NCBI GenBank assembly: GCA_963665005.2
Contig: CAXXTQ010000001.1
Span: 1,550,001-1,614,000, forward strand
Direction of reading: 5' to 3'
DNA length: 64,000 nucleotides
Origin: G963665005 sp963665005
GTDB lineage: Bacteria; Bacillota; Clostridia; Christensenellales; SZUA-584
The notes under the pieces are model-generated. The model did no database searches. It was not told where the DNA came from and saw only the letters and a list, made by a program, of their open reading frames with translations. Both the position numbers and the translations under genes were made by a program. Below, one piece after another: positions 45,854 to 56,400 of the stretch. Position 1 is the first letter of the stretch; each line of letters opens with the position of its first letter.

Positions 45854-45867
45854 GGCGGAGAGAGAAG
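45854..45867. other. Attachment site (junction element 2 / element 3)
   Basis: GGCGGAGAGAGAAG, identical to 6581-6594 and matching the tRNA-Ser 3' end over 12 bases. Read as attR of element 2 and attL of element 3. Confidence 0.8.
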
Positions 45868-45882
45868 CCACCGAATCGATGC

Positions 45883-45923
45883 ACTCAAAATGAAAACAAT
45901 AGAATATAAGTAGTTCAGCCAAT
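45883..45923. repeat. Element 3 left-end motif and inverted-repeat arm
   Basis: ACTCAAAATGAA (45883-45894), 15 nt, then GTAGTTCAGCCAAT. AAGTAGTTCAGCC (45908-45920) is the exact reverse complement of 60847-60859 before the element 3 recombinase, and AATGAAAAC (45889-45897) reappears inverted at 60873-60881. Confidence 0.8.
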
Positions 45924-45946
45924 AACTATTTTGAGGAGCATTTATC

Positions 45947-46267
45947 ATGAAAACAAAAATTGAAAATGGTATTGAATACGAGTTGATAGACAGCATCTGG
46001 TATCCAAAACTTGAGAGTAAAAATGGAGATATAAAACTTGGCGGATATGGATTGATGAGGCTGAAATATCTGGAACAGAATAAATCCGGATTATATGAGC
46101 AATTATTTTTGGAGGGAGAGTTGTTCAGCCATTGTAAAAGGCTTGAACTTCAAGCAAAACAGATGAAGGTTACTATCGTTAAACAGTATCTTGCGAAGGG
46201 TATGGATATTATGCAGGCGTCTGAAATTGCAGAAGAGACGGTAAAACATGATTTAATCTTTAGTTAA
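45947..46267 (+). CDS. TnpV-like transposon-encoded protein
   Basis: 106 residues with the TnpV pattern: a short N-terminus, GGYGLMRLKYLEQNKSGLYEQLFLEGEL, and a helical C-terminus. I recall TnpV as a small protein of Tn4451-type elements with unknown function. It has a strong ribosome binding site (TGAGGAGC) and is the first gene of element 3, about 90 bp from the attachment core. In the circular form it would lie directly downstream of the recombinase gene. Confidence 0.7.
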   Translation: MKTKIENGIEYELIDSIWYPKLESKNGDIKLGGYGLMRLKYLEQNKSGLYEQLFLEGELFSHCKRLELQAKQMKVTIVKQYLAKGMDIMQASEIAEETVKHDLIFS

Positions 46268-46280
46268 TTAGTTGAATCGA

Positions 46281-46316
46281 TAAACAGCCTGTAAGACACT
46301 TTACAGGCTGTTTATT
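46281..46316 (+). terminator. Rho-independent terminator after tnpV-like gene
   Basis: AAACAGCCTGTAA and TTACAGGCTGTTT pair perfectly over 13 bp with a 6-nt loop, followed by ATTTTAG. Confidence 0.85.
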
Positions 46317-46332
46317 TTAGTAGTATAACGAT

Positions 46333-46550
46333 ATGAGTAGAATTTACCTATATTATTAAGACATAGGTAAATAATTAAATGTTTTACCTATGTTGTTGTC
46401 CCTGAAAATAATATTTTATTGGGGACGAAAATTCCAGCTCGCTAAAACTATAATTCATGAGTAATTTTTACCTATAAAAAATGAATATGAGTAAAAATGC
46501 TAAATTTCTACTCATGTCCCCTTGCGAAGTCTAAATAATTACTATATAAT
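46333..46550 (+). promoter_or_regulatory. Iterated operator-like repeats and promoter of the fic gene
   Basis: ATGAGTAGAATTTACCTAT (46333-46351) recurs as ATGAGTAATTTTTACCTAT (46457-46475). ACATAGGTAAA / TTTACCTATGT (46361-46371, 46383-46393) is a perfect inverted repeat of the same half-site. ATGAGTA and its inverse TACTCAT recur at 46486 and 46509. The promoter is TTGCGA (46522-46527), 17 bp, TATAAT (46545-46550). The density of half-sites suggests cooperative repression of fic. Confidence 0.65.
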
Positions 46551-46576
46551 GTTTTTATATTGATTGGAGTGTTATT

Positions 46577-47656
46577 ATGAAGGATTTTAAGCTAAAATCT
46601 CTCCCCCCAAAAGGAAAATTAGAGACAATAAGGGTACTGAAACAACTAGCAACATCACACCGTGCGCTAGCTGAATTGAATGGTTATGCGAATATTATCC
46701 CAAACAAAAATATATTAATCAATGCTGTCACGATAAATGAAGCTAAAGACAGCTCAGAGATTGAAAACATTGTTACAACTCATGATGAGTTATATAAGGC
46801 AATGGCTCAGAAGTCATATAAAAACAGTGCGAGCAAAGAAGTTATTAATTATCGCACTGCATTATGGTATGGATATGAATTTGTTAAATCAAAAGAGATG
46901 CTTACAATAAATGCAATTATTGATATTCAAAAAAAGATTGAGAATAATGATGCAGGAATTCGATCTCAACCAGGTACCAAACTTATTAATGATGCTACGG
47001 GTGAAGTCGTATATACTCCACCAGAAAGCAAGGAAGAGATTATTACTCTTCTTAAAAATCTTGAGCAATATATAAACACTGATGATGATTCTATAGACTA
47101 TCTCATAAAACTAGCTATAATTCATTATCAGTTTGAAGCGATACATCCATTTTATGATGGCAATGGTCGTACAGGAAGAATAATCAATATATTGTATTTG
47201 GCTCTAAAAGGTTTATTAGACAGTCCGATATTATATCTTAGTAAACATATTATTAGAAACAAAACTGCTTATTATAAGCTAATTAAAGAGGTCAGCACAA
47301 AAGGTAATTGGGAAGATTGGATACTGTTTATTTTAGCTGGAATTGAAGAGACCGCAGAGGAAACATTGCTGATGGTGAAGAATATCCATAATGAACTAAG
47401 CCATTATGTTGATGATTTGAGAAATGAGTTACCTAAGCTCTATTCAAAAGAACTTGTTGAATTATTATTCTTTGAGTTTTATACGAAGATTATTTATATC
47501 CAAGAAGGTTTAGATGTATCCAGAAAAACCGCAGTTACATACCTTAATGACCTTGAGGATAAAGGATTTTTAACATCGGAGCGAGTTGGAAAAGAGCGTA
47601 TTTTTTTGAATCAAAGATTGTTAAATGTGGTAAAAAGTGCTGCTGAAAGAATATAA
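46577..47656 (+). CDS. Fic-family protein with C-terminal winged helix
   Basis: 359 residues. The active-site motif HPFYDGNGRTGR (190-201) is complete (HxFx[DE]GNGRxxR), so AMP transfer is possible. The inhibitory motif SSEIEN (Ser59, Glu63, Asn64) precedes the Fic core, making it a class II, self-inhibited Fic. The last 70 residues form a winged-helix domain (GLDVSRKTAVTYLNDLEDKGFL), so the protein may bind its own upstream repeats. Fic genes are frequent next to type I restriction genes, probably as toxin-like guardians; here hsdR starts 47 bp later. Function beyond the domain call is inference. Confidence 0.88.
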   Translation: MKDFKLKSLPPKGKLETIRVLKQLATSHRALAELNGYANIIPNKNILINAVTINEAKDSSEIENIVTTHDELYKAMAQKSYKNSASKEVINYRTALWYGYEFVKSKEMLTINAIIDIQKKIENNDAGIRSQPGTKLINDATGEVVYTPPESKEEIITLLKNLEQYINTDDDSIDYLIKLAIIHYQFEAIHPFYDGNGRTGRIINILYLALKGLLDSPILYLSKHIIRNKTAYYKLIKEVSTKGNWEDWILFILAGIEETAEETLLMVKNIHNELSHYVDDLRNELPKLYSKELVELLFFEFYTKIIYIQEGLDVSRKTAVTYLNDLEDKGFLTSERVGKERIFLNQRLLNVVKSAAERI

Positions 47657-47703
47657 AGATTAACTGATATTATTGGCATATTAGCAAACCAAGGGGTAAA
47701 TAC

Positions 47704-50244
47704 ATGAAAAAAGAGGCAAAGGCAAGGTTGAAAATTAATAATTTGCTCAGAGAATCAGGCTGGCGGTTTTTTGACGAGCGAAACAAGCCTGCAAACGTTG
47801 CTGTTGAACTTAATGTAAAAATGTCAACAACTCAAGTAAATGAATACGGCGAAGACTTTGAAAAAACTACTAACGGTTTTGTTGATTTCCTATTACTTGA
47901 TGAAAATGGGAAGCCTTATATTGTGTTGGAAGCTAAATCCGAGGATAAAAACCCATTGGTTGGCAAAGAACAAGCAAGGGAATATGCAAAAAACTTATAT
48001 GTAAAATACGTTATCTTATCCAACGGAAATATTCATTACTTTTGGGATATTGAAAAAGGCAATCCGCAAATCGTTGCAGGTTTTCCAAGTTATGAATCAT
48101 TAAGAGATAGTAAGACATTCTCGGCAGACCCGTATGCGATATATAAAGAAGATATTAAAGATGATTATATAGCAGTTACACAAATTCCGAGATATGCAGA
48201 TGATCCAAGATATCAAGACGAAACACAGAGGTCAGAATATATTGATGATACAGGGATTCGATTCCTAAGAAAGTATCAAATAAACGCTATAAAAGCTTTA
48301 CAAAAAGCTGCTAAGAAGGGCAATAAACGATTTCTCTTCGAAATGGCAACAGGAACAGGGAAAACGCTCACCTCTGCAGCTATCATAAAATTATTTTTAA
48401 GAACTGGATGTGCTAATCGAGTTTTATTCCTTGTAGACAGACTAGAATTAGAAAACCAGGCTCTTAAGAATTTCGTCAGTTATCTTAAGAATGATTATCG
48501 CACAGTCATATACAAAAAGAATCCTGAAGATTGGCGAAAAGCTGAAATTGTTGTTTCGACTGTTCAAACCCTACTTTCAAACAACAGATATAAAAGGATA
48601 TTTAGACCTACCGACTTCGATTTAATAATATCTGATGAAGCGCACAGGTCAATAAATGGTAACAGCAGAGCTGTGTTTGAGTATTTTCTGGGATATAAAC
48701 TAGGATTGACTGCAACCCCAAAAAACTATGTAAAAAATGTTGATGTCAAGAAGATGCAGACATATGACCCAAGAGCGTGGGAGCGCAGGCAGTTGCTTGA
48801 TACTTATAAAACATTTGGCTGTGAGAGCGGAGAACCGACATTCAGCTATAGCCTTATTGATGGTGTCAATGACCCTGATGGCCCGTATCTAATTAATCCT
48901 ATAACTGTGGATGCGAGGACAGAAATAACAACACAACTTTTATCCGATGAGGGATATGCTGTTATCAATAGAGGTCAAGAAGATGAAGAGGTTCAGGAAG
49001 AGCTGTATTTTGCCAGGCATTTTGAAAGAGGTTTTAAATCAGAGGAAACCAATAGGATTTTCTGTAAAACGATAATTGAAAATGCTTTGCATGATCCTGT
49101 TTCCGGAGAGATCGGTAAAACCATTGTTTTTGCAGTAAGCCGAAAACATGCGGCTAAAATAACTCAGATACTTAATGAGTATGCTGAACATATATATCCC
49201 GGTAAGTACAATTCAGACTTTGCTATGCAGATTACTTCTGATGTACCAAGTGTTCAAGATTATACGGTCAACTTCCAAAACAATAATTTGAGCGGATGGA
49301 CAAAATTTCTTGAGAATTATAAAAGTTCAAAAACAAGGGTTTGTGTTACGGTTGGTATGATGACAACCGGGTATGATTGTCAGGATTTATTGAATGTTGT
49401 TCTTATGCGCCCGATATTTTCGCCGACTGATTTTGTGCAGATTAAGGGCAGAGGTACAAGGATGTTTACATTTGAGTATTCTCGAAAAGCCAATAGTGTT
49501 TCCGAAAGAAAATCCTATCCGAAGAATAACTTTAAGATGTTCGACTTCTTTGGTAACTGTGAGTATTTTGAAGAGAAATATAATTATGACGAGGTTATTA
49601 AACTACCGAGAAAATCTTCATCTGTGGAAGTTAGCGGAGAACCGCAACCAGTTACTATAGGAGAAGGGTTTGAGAGTTTACTTCCAGATCCTCTTAAAAC
49701 GATTCAAGAAACGCAAATTGGCAGCGAAGGAATGAAGATCGACCGTAAGCTGTATGAGAAATTCGAGGAGAAAATGCAGCAAGATGACTATGTCAGACAG
49801 CAGTATCATCAGGATAATATCAAGGAAGTTATGCGATATCTGCAGGATAATGTATTTGACAGGCCAAAAGATTATTTTAATTTGGAAAAGCTTCGCCGGT
49901 CCATCAATGTTGACAGACGTGTAAGCCTACGTGAAATACTGGACAAGATATTTGGTAATATTCAATATTTCAAATCTAGGCGTGAAGTAATTGACGATGA
50001 ATTTGAAGGTTATTGCCTTACCCATGATATAAATACCGAAAAATATTACGAGATGAAGAATTTCTTTGAAGCCTACCTTACAAGCAAAGATGTCAACCGT
50101 ATTATAGAGGATAAAAAATATCAGAATCTATCGACAAACCCACGATTTACATTTAACGAGCTTAGATCACTAGGCAAGACCAATATGCTGTCTATAGTAG
50201 ATTATATAAAAGACAATGTTAACACCAATCAATTTTTATACTAG
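47704..50244 (+). CDS. hsdR: Type I restriction enzyme R subunit
   Basis: 846 residues. The N-terminal nuclease domain has Asp61 and the EAK triad (Glu76, Lys78) of PD-(D/E)XK. The translocase has Walker A ATGTGKT (Lys220), DEAH (311-314), GLTATP and motif VI QIKGRGTRMF. The C-terminal helical region would contact the methylase. Start after AAGGGG. It uses ATP to translocate DNA and cut far from the site. Its length and DEAH form resemble the EcoEI-type (type IB-like) branch. The hsdM-hsdS fusion starts 8 bp downstream. Confidence 0.95.
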   Translation: MKKEAKARLKINNLLRESGWRFFDERNKPANVAVELNVKMSTTQVNEYGEDFEKTTNGFVDFLLLDENGKPYIVLEAKSEDKNPLVGKEQAREYAKNLYVKYVILSNGNIHYFWDIEKGNPQIVAGFPSYESLRDSKTFSADPYAIYKEDIKDDYIAVTQIPRYADDPRYQDETQRSEYIDDTGIRFLRKYQINAIKALQKAAKKGNKRFLFEMATGTGKTLTSAAIIKLFLRTGCANRVLFLVDRLELENQALKNFVSYLKNDYRTVIYKKNPEDWRKAEIVVSTVQTLLSNNRYKRIFRPTDFDLIISDEAHRSINGNSRAVFEYFLGYKLGLTATPKNYVKNVDVKKMQTYDPRAWERRQLLDTYKTFGCESGEPTFSYSLIDGVNDPDGPYLINPITVDARTEITTQLLSDEGYAVINRGQEDEEVQEELYFARHFERGFKSEETNRIFCKTIIENALHDPVSGEIGKTIVFAVSRKHAAKITQILNEYAEHIYPGKYNSDFAMQITSDVPSVQDYTVNFQNNNLSGWTKFLENYKSSKTRVCVTVGMMTTGYDCQDLLNVVLMRPIFSPTDFVQIKGRGTRMFTFEYSRKANSVSERKSYPKNNFKMFDFFGNCEYFEEKYNYDEVIKLPRKSSSVEVSGEPQPVTIGEGFESLLPDPLKTIQETQIGSEGMKIDRKLYEKFEEKMQQDDYVRQQYHQDNIKEVMRYLQDNVFDRPKDYFNLEKLRRSINVDRRVSLREILDKIFGNIQYFKSRREVIDDEFEGYCLTHDINTEKYYEMKNFFEAYLTSKDVNRIIEDKKYQNLSTNPRFTFNELRSLGKTNMLSIVDYIKDNVNTNQFLY

Positions 50245-50252
50245 GAGCAAAA

Positions 50253-52688
50253 ATGCTGAATATTGATATGAAAAGAAAGATCAACACATTAAGAGATATA
50301 CTTGTAGGCAGAATACCCGACCCAAAAACGCAGGTAGAACAGATTACCCTTGCTATGATTTTCAAGTTTATGGACGATATTGATACGGAATTTACAGGAG
50401 AATGGGGCGGTGAGAGGACATTTTTTGTAAAAACCGATAAAATGGATTACTCTAAATATGCCTGGAGCAATATCATGTCACCGCAGGTGAGCGGCGAAGA
50501 GCGTTCAAATCTCTATCGTGAAGGAATAGAGAATATGGCAATGAATCCTCATATACCGCAGCTTTTCAGGGATATTTTCAGGAACGCCTATCTGCCGTTT
50601 CGTGATCCTGAAACCGTAAATATGTTTTTAAAGGAAATAGATGATCTAAAATATGATAACAGCGAAGATTTGGGTAATGCCTTTGAGATGCTCCTTTCTA
50701 TTATGGGATCTCAAGGAGATGCGGGACAGTTCAGGACACCGAGACACATTATAGATATGATCGTTGAGATCGTTGACCCCGCTAAAACAGACAGCATACT
50801 TGATCCAGCATGCGGTACTGCAGGATTTTTGATTTCCGCATATAAACATATCCTTAACAGGAATAAAGATAAAAACGGCAATTCAACTTTAGCACCAGAT
50901 GAAAGGAATTTGCTTACAACTAACATCACTGGCTACGATATATCACCCGACATGGTGCGTTTATCTAATGTCAACTTGTATCTTCACCACTTCCCTGAGC
51001 CTCATATTCATATATATGATACGCTTACGAGTGAAGCAAGATGGGATAATACATATGATGTTATTCTGGCAAATCCTCCGTTCATGACACCGAAAGGTGG
51101 AATCAATCCTCATAACCGTTTCAGAGTAAATGCAAGACGCAGCGAGGTTTTATTTGTTGACTACATTGCTGAGCATTTGAACCCGAACGGTAAAGCGGGA
51201 ATCATAGTGCCGGAAGGCATTGTATTCCAAACATCTAATGCGTATAAAGAGCTTCGGAAAATGCTGATTGAAGATAATTACTTGTATGCTGTAATTTCAT
51301 TGCCAGCAGGTGTTTTCAACCCGTATTCAGGAGTTAAAACAAGTATACTTCTTTTTGACCGCACAATAGCAAAACAAACAGACAATATCCTGTTTGTCAA
51401 AATAGACAATGACGGCTTTGATCTTGGAGCGCAGAGAAAAGAGATAAAAGAAAACGATATCTCAAGAACAATTGAAGTTATGCAGAAATATAAGAAGGTT
51501 GTTATTGCAGGGGAAACTATAGAGCCAGAAGAATTTGAGAATGATTATACAATTTTAGCTTCAAAAAAAGAAATTATCGAAAAGGATTGCGTACTAGTTG
51601 GAGAGAGATATAGAGAGATAGCCCATAATCACAATATAAAATGGGATATGGTTGAATTGGGGGAAATTTGTAAAACATCTTCAGGTGGAACGCCGCTATC
51701 TTCAAAAAATGAATATTATGAGAATGGAACAATACCTTGGCTAACTAGCGGAGAAGTTAATAATGGATATATCTATTCAACAAAAAGTAAAATAACTGAA
51801 CTCGGTTTAAACAATTCATCAGCTAAAATGTTTCCTATTAATACAGTGATAATTGCAATGTATGGAGCTACTGCTGGCCAAGTAGGAATATTAAAAACAG
51901 AAGCAAGCACGAATCAAGCTGTTTGTGGTATTTATCCTTCTGATAAGTATATCCCCGATTTTTTGTATTGGGTTTTAAAATCGTTGAAATCAAGAATGGT
52001 GGCATTAACAGCAGGAGGAGCGCAACCTAATATATCACAAAAAATAATTAGATCATTAAAAATTCCACTCCCGCCATTATCCATTCAGCAAGAGATTGTT
52101 AACGAAATCGAAAGCTATCAGAAAATTATAGACGGGGCAAGGCAGGTAGTGGAAAATTATAAGCCTTTGATTAAGATTGATCCTGCTTGGGAGATGGTTG
52201 GATTAGGAGAGGTCTGTGAATTTAAATATGGGAAGCCATTGAAGCAAGAAGATAGGATTGAAGGCGAATACCCAGTATATGGATCCAATGGCGTTGTCGG
52301 ATATCACAATAAATATCTAGTACAAGCCCCATTTATCGTAGTTGGAAGAAAAGGCTCTGCTGGTAAAGTTGTATTTTCAAAAAATAACGGTAATCCTATA
52401 GATACAACATTTTACATTGATGAATTAAAAAAAGACTATAACCTTGAATTTTTATATTATATTCTTCTAAATTTAAATTTGGATAAAGTTGAAACCCAAT
52501 CAGGAGTTCCTGGTTTGAATCGTAATAATGCATACGAAAAAACTATTCCCTTACCTGACATAGATACCCAAAATATAATTGTTGATAAAATAAAAAAAGA
52601 AGAATATATTGTTCAATCCAATAAAACATTAATAGAAATATTCGAACAAAAAATAAAGGATAAGATTGCTGAGGTTTGGGGGGAGTAG
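50253..52688 (+). CDS. Type I modification-specificity fusion (HsdM-HsdS)
   Basis: 811 residues combining two normally separate subunits. Residues 1 to about 450 are an N6-adenine methylase: SAM motif I DPACGTAGF (Asp184 onward) and catalytic NPPF (274-277). From about 460 there is a specificity subunit with two target-recognition domains, each opening with the same phrase (WDMVELGEICKTSSGGTP at 464 and WEMVGLGEVCEFKYGKPL at 646) and each followed by a helical spacer (PPLSIQQEIVNEIESYQKII). No stop or start lies at the join, so it is one polypeptide. It would set a fixed M:S ratio. Confidence 0.93.
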   Translation: MLNIDMKRKINTLRDILVGRIPDPKTQVEQITLAMIFKFMDDIDTEFTGEWGGERTFFVKTDKMDYSKYAWSNIMSPQVSGEERSNLYREGIENMAMNPHIPQLFRDIFRNAYLPFRDPETVNMFLKEIDDLKYDNSEDLGNAFEMLLSIMGSQGDAGQFRTPRHIIDMIVEIVDPAKTDSILDPACGTAGFLISAYKHILNRNKDKNGNSTLAPDERNLLTTNITGYDISPDMVRLSNVNLYLHHFPEPHIHIYDTLTSEARWDNTYDVILANPPFMTPKGGINPHNRFRVNARRSEVLFVDYIAEHLNPNGKAGIIVPEGIVFQTSNAYKELRKMLIEDNYLYAVISLPAGVFNPYSGVKTSILLFDRTIAKQTDNILFVKIDNDGFDLGAQRKEIKENDISRTIEVMQKYKKVVIAGETIEPEEFENDYTILASKKEIIEKDCVLVGERYREIAHNHNIKWDMVELGEICKTSSGGTPLSSKNEYYENGTIPWLTSGEVNNGYIYSTKSKITELGLNNSSAKMFPINTVIIAMYGATAGQVGILKTEASTNQAVCGIYPSDKYIPDFLYWVLKSLKSRMVALTAGGAQPNISQKIIRSLKIPLPPLSIQQEIVNEIESYQKIIDGARQVVENYKPLIKIDPAWEMVGLGEVCEFKYGKPLKQEDRIEGEYPVYGSNGVVGYHNKYLVQAPFIVVGRKGSAGKVVFSKNNGNPIDTTFYIDELKKDYNLEFLYYILLNLNLDKVETQSGVPGLNRNNAYEKTIPLPDIDTQNIIVDKIKKEEYIVQSNKTLIEIFEQKIKDKIAEVWGE

Positions 52689-53465
52689 ATGGTTGATATC
52701 GAGCAAATAATTGATGAGTTTTACTCTTTACTGCCCATTAAAGATGATGAAGTTGCTCAATATGTAAGCAGTGTATTTCCATCCATCCAAAACAGCAATA
52801 ATAATGAGCAGTATCAGTTTTCATACTTTGGTGTGCATTTAATTTTTATGACATATGTTTATTGCATTGTATGGCAAATATCAAAACTTAGTCAGAATCG
52901 CTTTATGGATACGGCGGTCTTTGCTAGAACGTATAACGGTTGTGAAGAAAAATTGAAATTCCATGATATTAAGTCAGTATTCAATTTATCACATATGCCA
53001 GAAACGGATATTATAAATTTTCTATGCTTGCTTAATGTAGATGCATCAGATATAGGACAAGCTAGGAAGTTGGTAAAATACAGAAATGAAATGGCTCATG
53101 CAAACGGTAAAATTCAAATAGCTTCACTAAATGAATTCGAAACGGCTATAAAAGAAATTCAAAGTATTATTAAGTGTATTGAAAAAAAGATGGAGCTTTA
53201 TATTAAAGAATATTATGGGAATGTTCTTCGTGTTTTTCTTCTTGAAAATGAGTATGGTGATTATAATAATTGGGATGACATTGTGAATGAACATCTTGTT
53301 GTTGAGCTCAGCTTTTCAAAAAGGCAGCTTGAGTATTGCACAAATTTTGGCTTGACAAGGATAAAGAATAATATTGAACCAAGATTAACAAGAGAGCAGA
53401 TAATAGCTTTAAATGAACTTCACACCTCTACAGTTGAATATTACACTGAAATAATTGAAGCGTAA
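52689..53465 (+). CDS. HEPN-type protein inside the restriction locus
   Basis: 258 residues, all helical in appearance. KYRNEMAHANG (Arg132, Asn133, His137) is the RN-x3-H (Rx4H) signature of HEPN ribonucleases, placed after a long helical segment as expected. The start codon directly follows the stop of the methylase fusion, so it is co-translated. I do not recognise a named family for the rest. HEPN proteins in defence loci typically act as RNases that stop growth; here it could be the effector or regulator of the STAND protein downstream. Confidence 0.6.
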   Translation: MVDIEQIIDEFYSLLPIKDDEVAQYVSSVFPSIQNSNNNEQYQFSYFGVHLIFMTYVYCIVWQISKLSQNRFMDTAVFARTYNGCEEKLKFHDIKSVFNLSHMPETDIINFLCLLNVDASDIGQARKLVKYRNEMAHANGKIQIASLNEFETAIKEIQSIIKCIEKKMELYIKEYYGNVLRVFLLENEYGDYNNWDDIVNEHLVVELSFSKRQLEYCTNFGLTRIKNNIEPRLTREQIIALNELHTSTVEYYTEIIEA

Positions 53466-53482
53466 TTTGAAAGGGTATGATG

Positions 53483-56400
53483 ATGTTAGCATATATTGAG
53501 TCAAAACTAAAAGAAATAGAAGGCGGGTTATTTCAAAAGATATGTAACTTGTATGTTGCTGCTGAATATGGGCAGGTTTCTGCCCCGGGTGCCCAGATCG
53601 GAACGAATAAGACTACCCCAGGAACACCGGATGCTTATATAGCAAATGAAGATGGATCATATATTTTTATAGAGTATACAACGCAATCATCAGGTTTATT
53701 TGAGAAAATTAGCACAGATATTGATAAATGTATTGAGCATTCAGAAGAAAACAAACTAATACTTTCAAGAATATTATATTTTCATACATCGCATCCTTTG
53801 GCAGCAAGTAATAATGCAGTTTTAAAGCAGAAGTGTAATGATAGTGATTGCAAGCTTGATCTTTTTGATATTAGCACATTGGCAAGTGAACTATATAATA
53901 AATATCCATATATATTAAAAGATGAGCTAGGTATCGATGTCGATACAGGGCAAATACTTCCGATAAACGACTTTATATTAAAACACGACTCAAAGAAATT
54001 GGCAGTGCCTTTAGATGTTGAGATATATGGGAGAGCCGATCAGATCAAGGAGTTATTAATAAAAATTAGGAACCATGATATCGTTCTTGTTTTTGGTCCA
54101 GCAGGTATCGGCAAAACAAAATTAGCAGTCGAAGTGTGCAAAAAATTTGAAGAAGATTACCCTGATTATAGAGTATTAAGCATTAAGAATAATGATTTAA
54201 ACCTATATGAGGATTACAAGAGGTATTTCGCTCCACAAAAAAATTATCTTGTATTCGTCGATGATGCAAATCAAATTACTTCATTTAAACATTTGCTAGA
54301 TTACGTTAGTAAAGATGAGAATAAGAAGTTTAAAATTATTGCGACAGTAAGAGATTATGCTAAAGAGAGTGTAATTAAGAAAATTTTAGATCATGAAATG
54401 CTCACTCCTGAGCTTATTGAGATCAAGCCATTACTCGATGAAGATATTATTAAAATTGCCGAAAATAATTATAGTATAAAAAATCATATGTATCTTGATA
54501 GAATTGTTGAGATTGCTAAAGGAAATCCCAGACTTGCGTCAATGGCCAGTAAAATTGTTAAAGAAACAAATTCATTAGGAAGTATTCATGATGCTACTGG
54601 TTTAGTTGAACGATACTATAATGATGTTATCGAAGATAATCAAATTAACGAAGATGATTTTGTAATTATGGCCTGTATATATATGTTAGATGGTATATAT
54701 TTCGAAGATACTGAAACAATGGGGAAGCTCTTTGATATTACAGGATTAACAGAAGAACGGTTTAAAATGAGAGCTATAGAATTGCATCGGAATGAGATTA
54801 TTGACTATTGTGAAGATGTTGCGGTCAAACCATCTGAGCAAATCTTAAGTTGTTATCTTGCTTATTGTGCAATGTTCAAGAAAAAGTACATTTTAATTTC
54901 AGATATACTTCGTGCGTTTTTTAAATCCAACAATGCAAGCATTATTAGTGGTATAAATGGGATTTATAACTATTTCCGATATGACGAGGTATATAGTTAT
55001 TTAAAAGAACAAGTTGATATTGCTTGGTCTGAAGTCGGGAAGGATGACAATGATCTTCAACTAAAATATCTCAGGGCTTTTCACGCATTCAACCCAGATG
55101 AAACCTTGTCTTTGATAAAAAGCACAATTAATGATGCTAGTAAGAAACAATATACAGGAGATTATAGTATAAAGAAAAGAATTTCGGACGATTATGACAT
55201 TGAACTAGAAATTTTAAAAGGGTATGCGAATACCCCGCATTACAAATCAGCAATTGATTTGGCTTTTCTCTATTCAGATAAGAAACAAGATAAATATGAT
55301 GATATCATTTCAATACTAACAAGTGGCAATGCTTTCGGGATTAATGAGGTTTCACATAGGAAGGAGTATGAACAACAATTATATTTAATAAATAAAGCTA
55401 TAGAGAAAGCAATGAAATGGGGAAACAAATTTTATTGCCAATTATTTATTGAGCTGGCAAAGCACTACTTAAAGATAGGGTTTGAGTATAATAACTCATC
55501 AGGGAAACACACGTTTACGTTTGGTGAAATTCAATTGTTGTTATGTGATGGCGCTAAAAAAATACGAGAATTGATTTGGTTATCTTTGCTTGAATTGTAT
55601 AGCATCGATACATATAAAATCAGAATTATTAGTGTGCTATATGAATATAATATTCGTTATAATTATAATCAAGGTAGCAATGAAGAGGAAATTGCAGCGT
55701 TTGACTCTAAATATTTATTTAAATTTAAGGAGCTAATTGATATTAAGCATTTTGAGAATATACATCCGTACTATACAGCAATAAAACAGTTATCTAGGTT
55801 TGGTGTTGATATAAATCAACAAGTTGATTTCTATTTAGGCAATAATATTTTCTCTTTGTACTACTGGCTACTTGGTGAAAAATTTAGTAATTTTGATTTT
55901 GAAACAAGGAAAGAATTTAAAGAGAAAGATATAAGAGCTAAACTTGATAAATTTTTTACTGATGATTTTTTACAAACTATAGAGAATTGGGATCAAATTA
56001 AATTAAATAAAGAGAAGTTTGGACATGACCTTTATCAGATAGATGAATCAATGAGAGAAGTAATTATTTCAGCCTTTGATAAAGATAATGTTGATTGCTT
56101 AACTGTATTAAAAAAGGTATTAGATGCAAAAGCTCGTTTAATATTTCCTTATGGTTTGATCTTTAAAAAAAGCATAGAAAAATGTGGTATGAAAGAAACA
56201 GAAAATGAGATATTAAATATTGCGAAAACAGAAAAACTATTTTTTGTTTATTGCTATTTGCAGGTCCTAGATGAACCTTACATAAATACTCACTATCTAG
56301 ATATTTTAAATAATTATTATGCAGAAGAAATAGGCAGTAGTAATAATTATATAATTAAAATCGATTTGCTGAAGAAGTTTTATAAACTTGATAGAAGCAT

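Noticed and set aside
46333..46515. Iterated ATGAGTA/TTTACCTAT units as a CRISPR array
   Set aside because: Units are short, irregularly spaced and in both orientations, without spacers of constant size or cas genes; operator repeats fit better.
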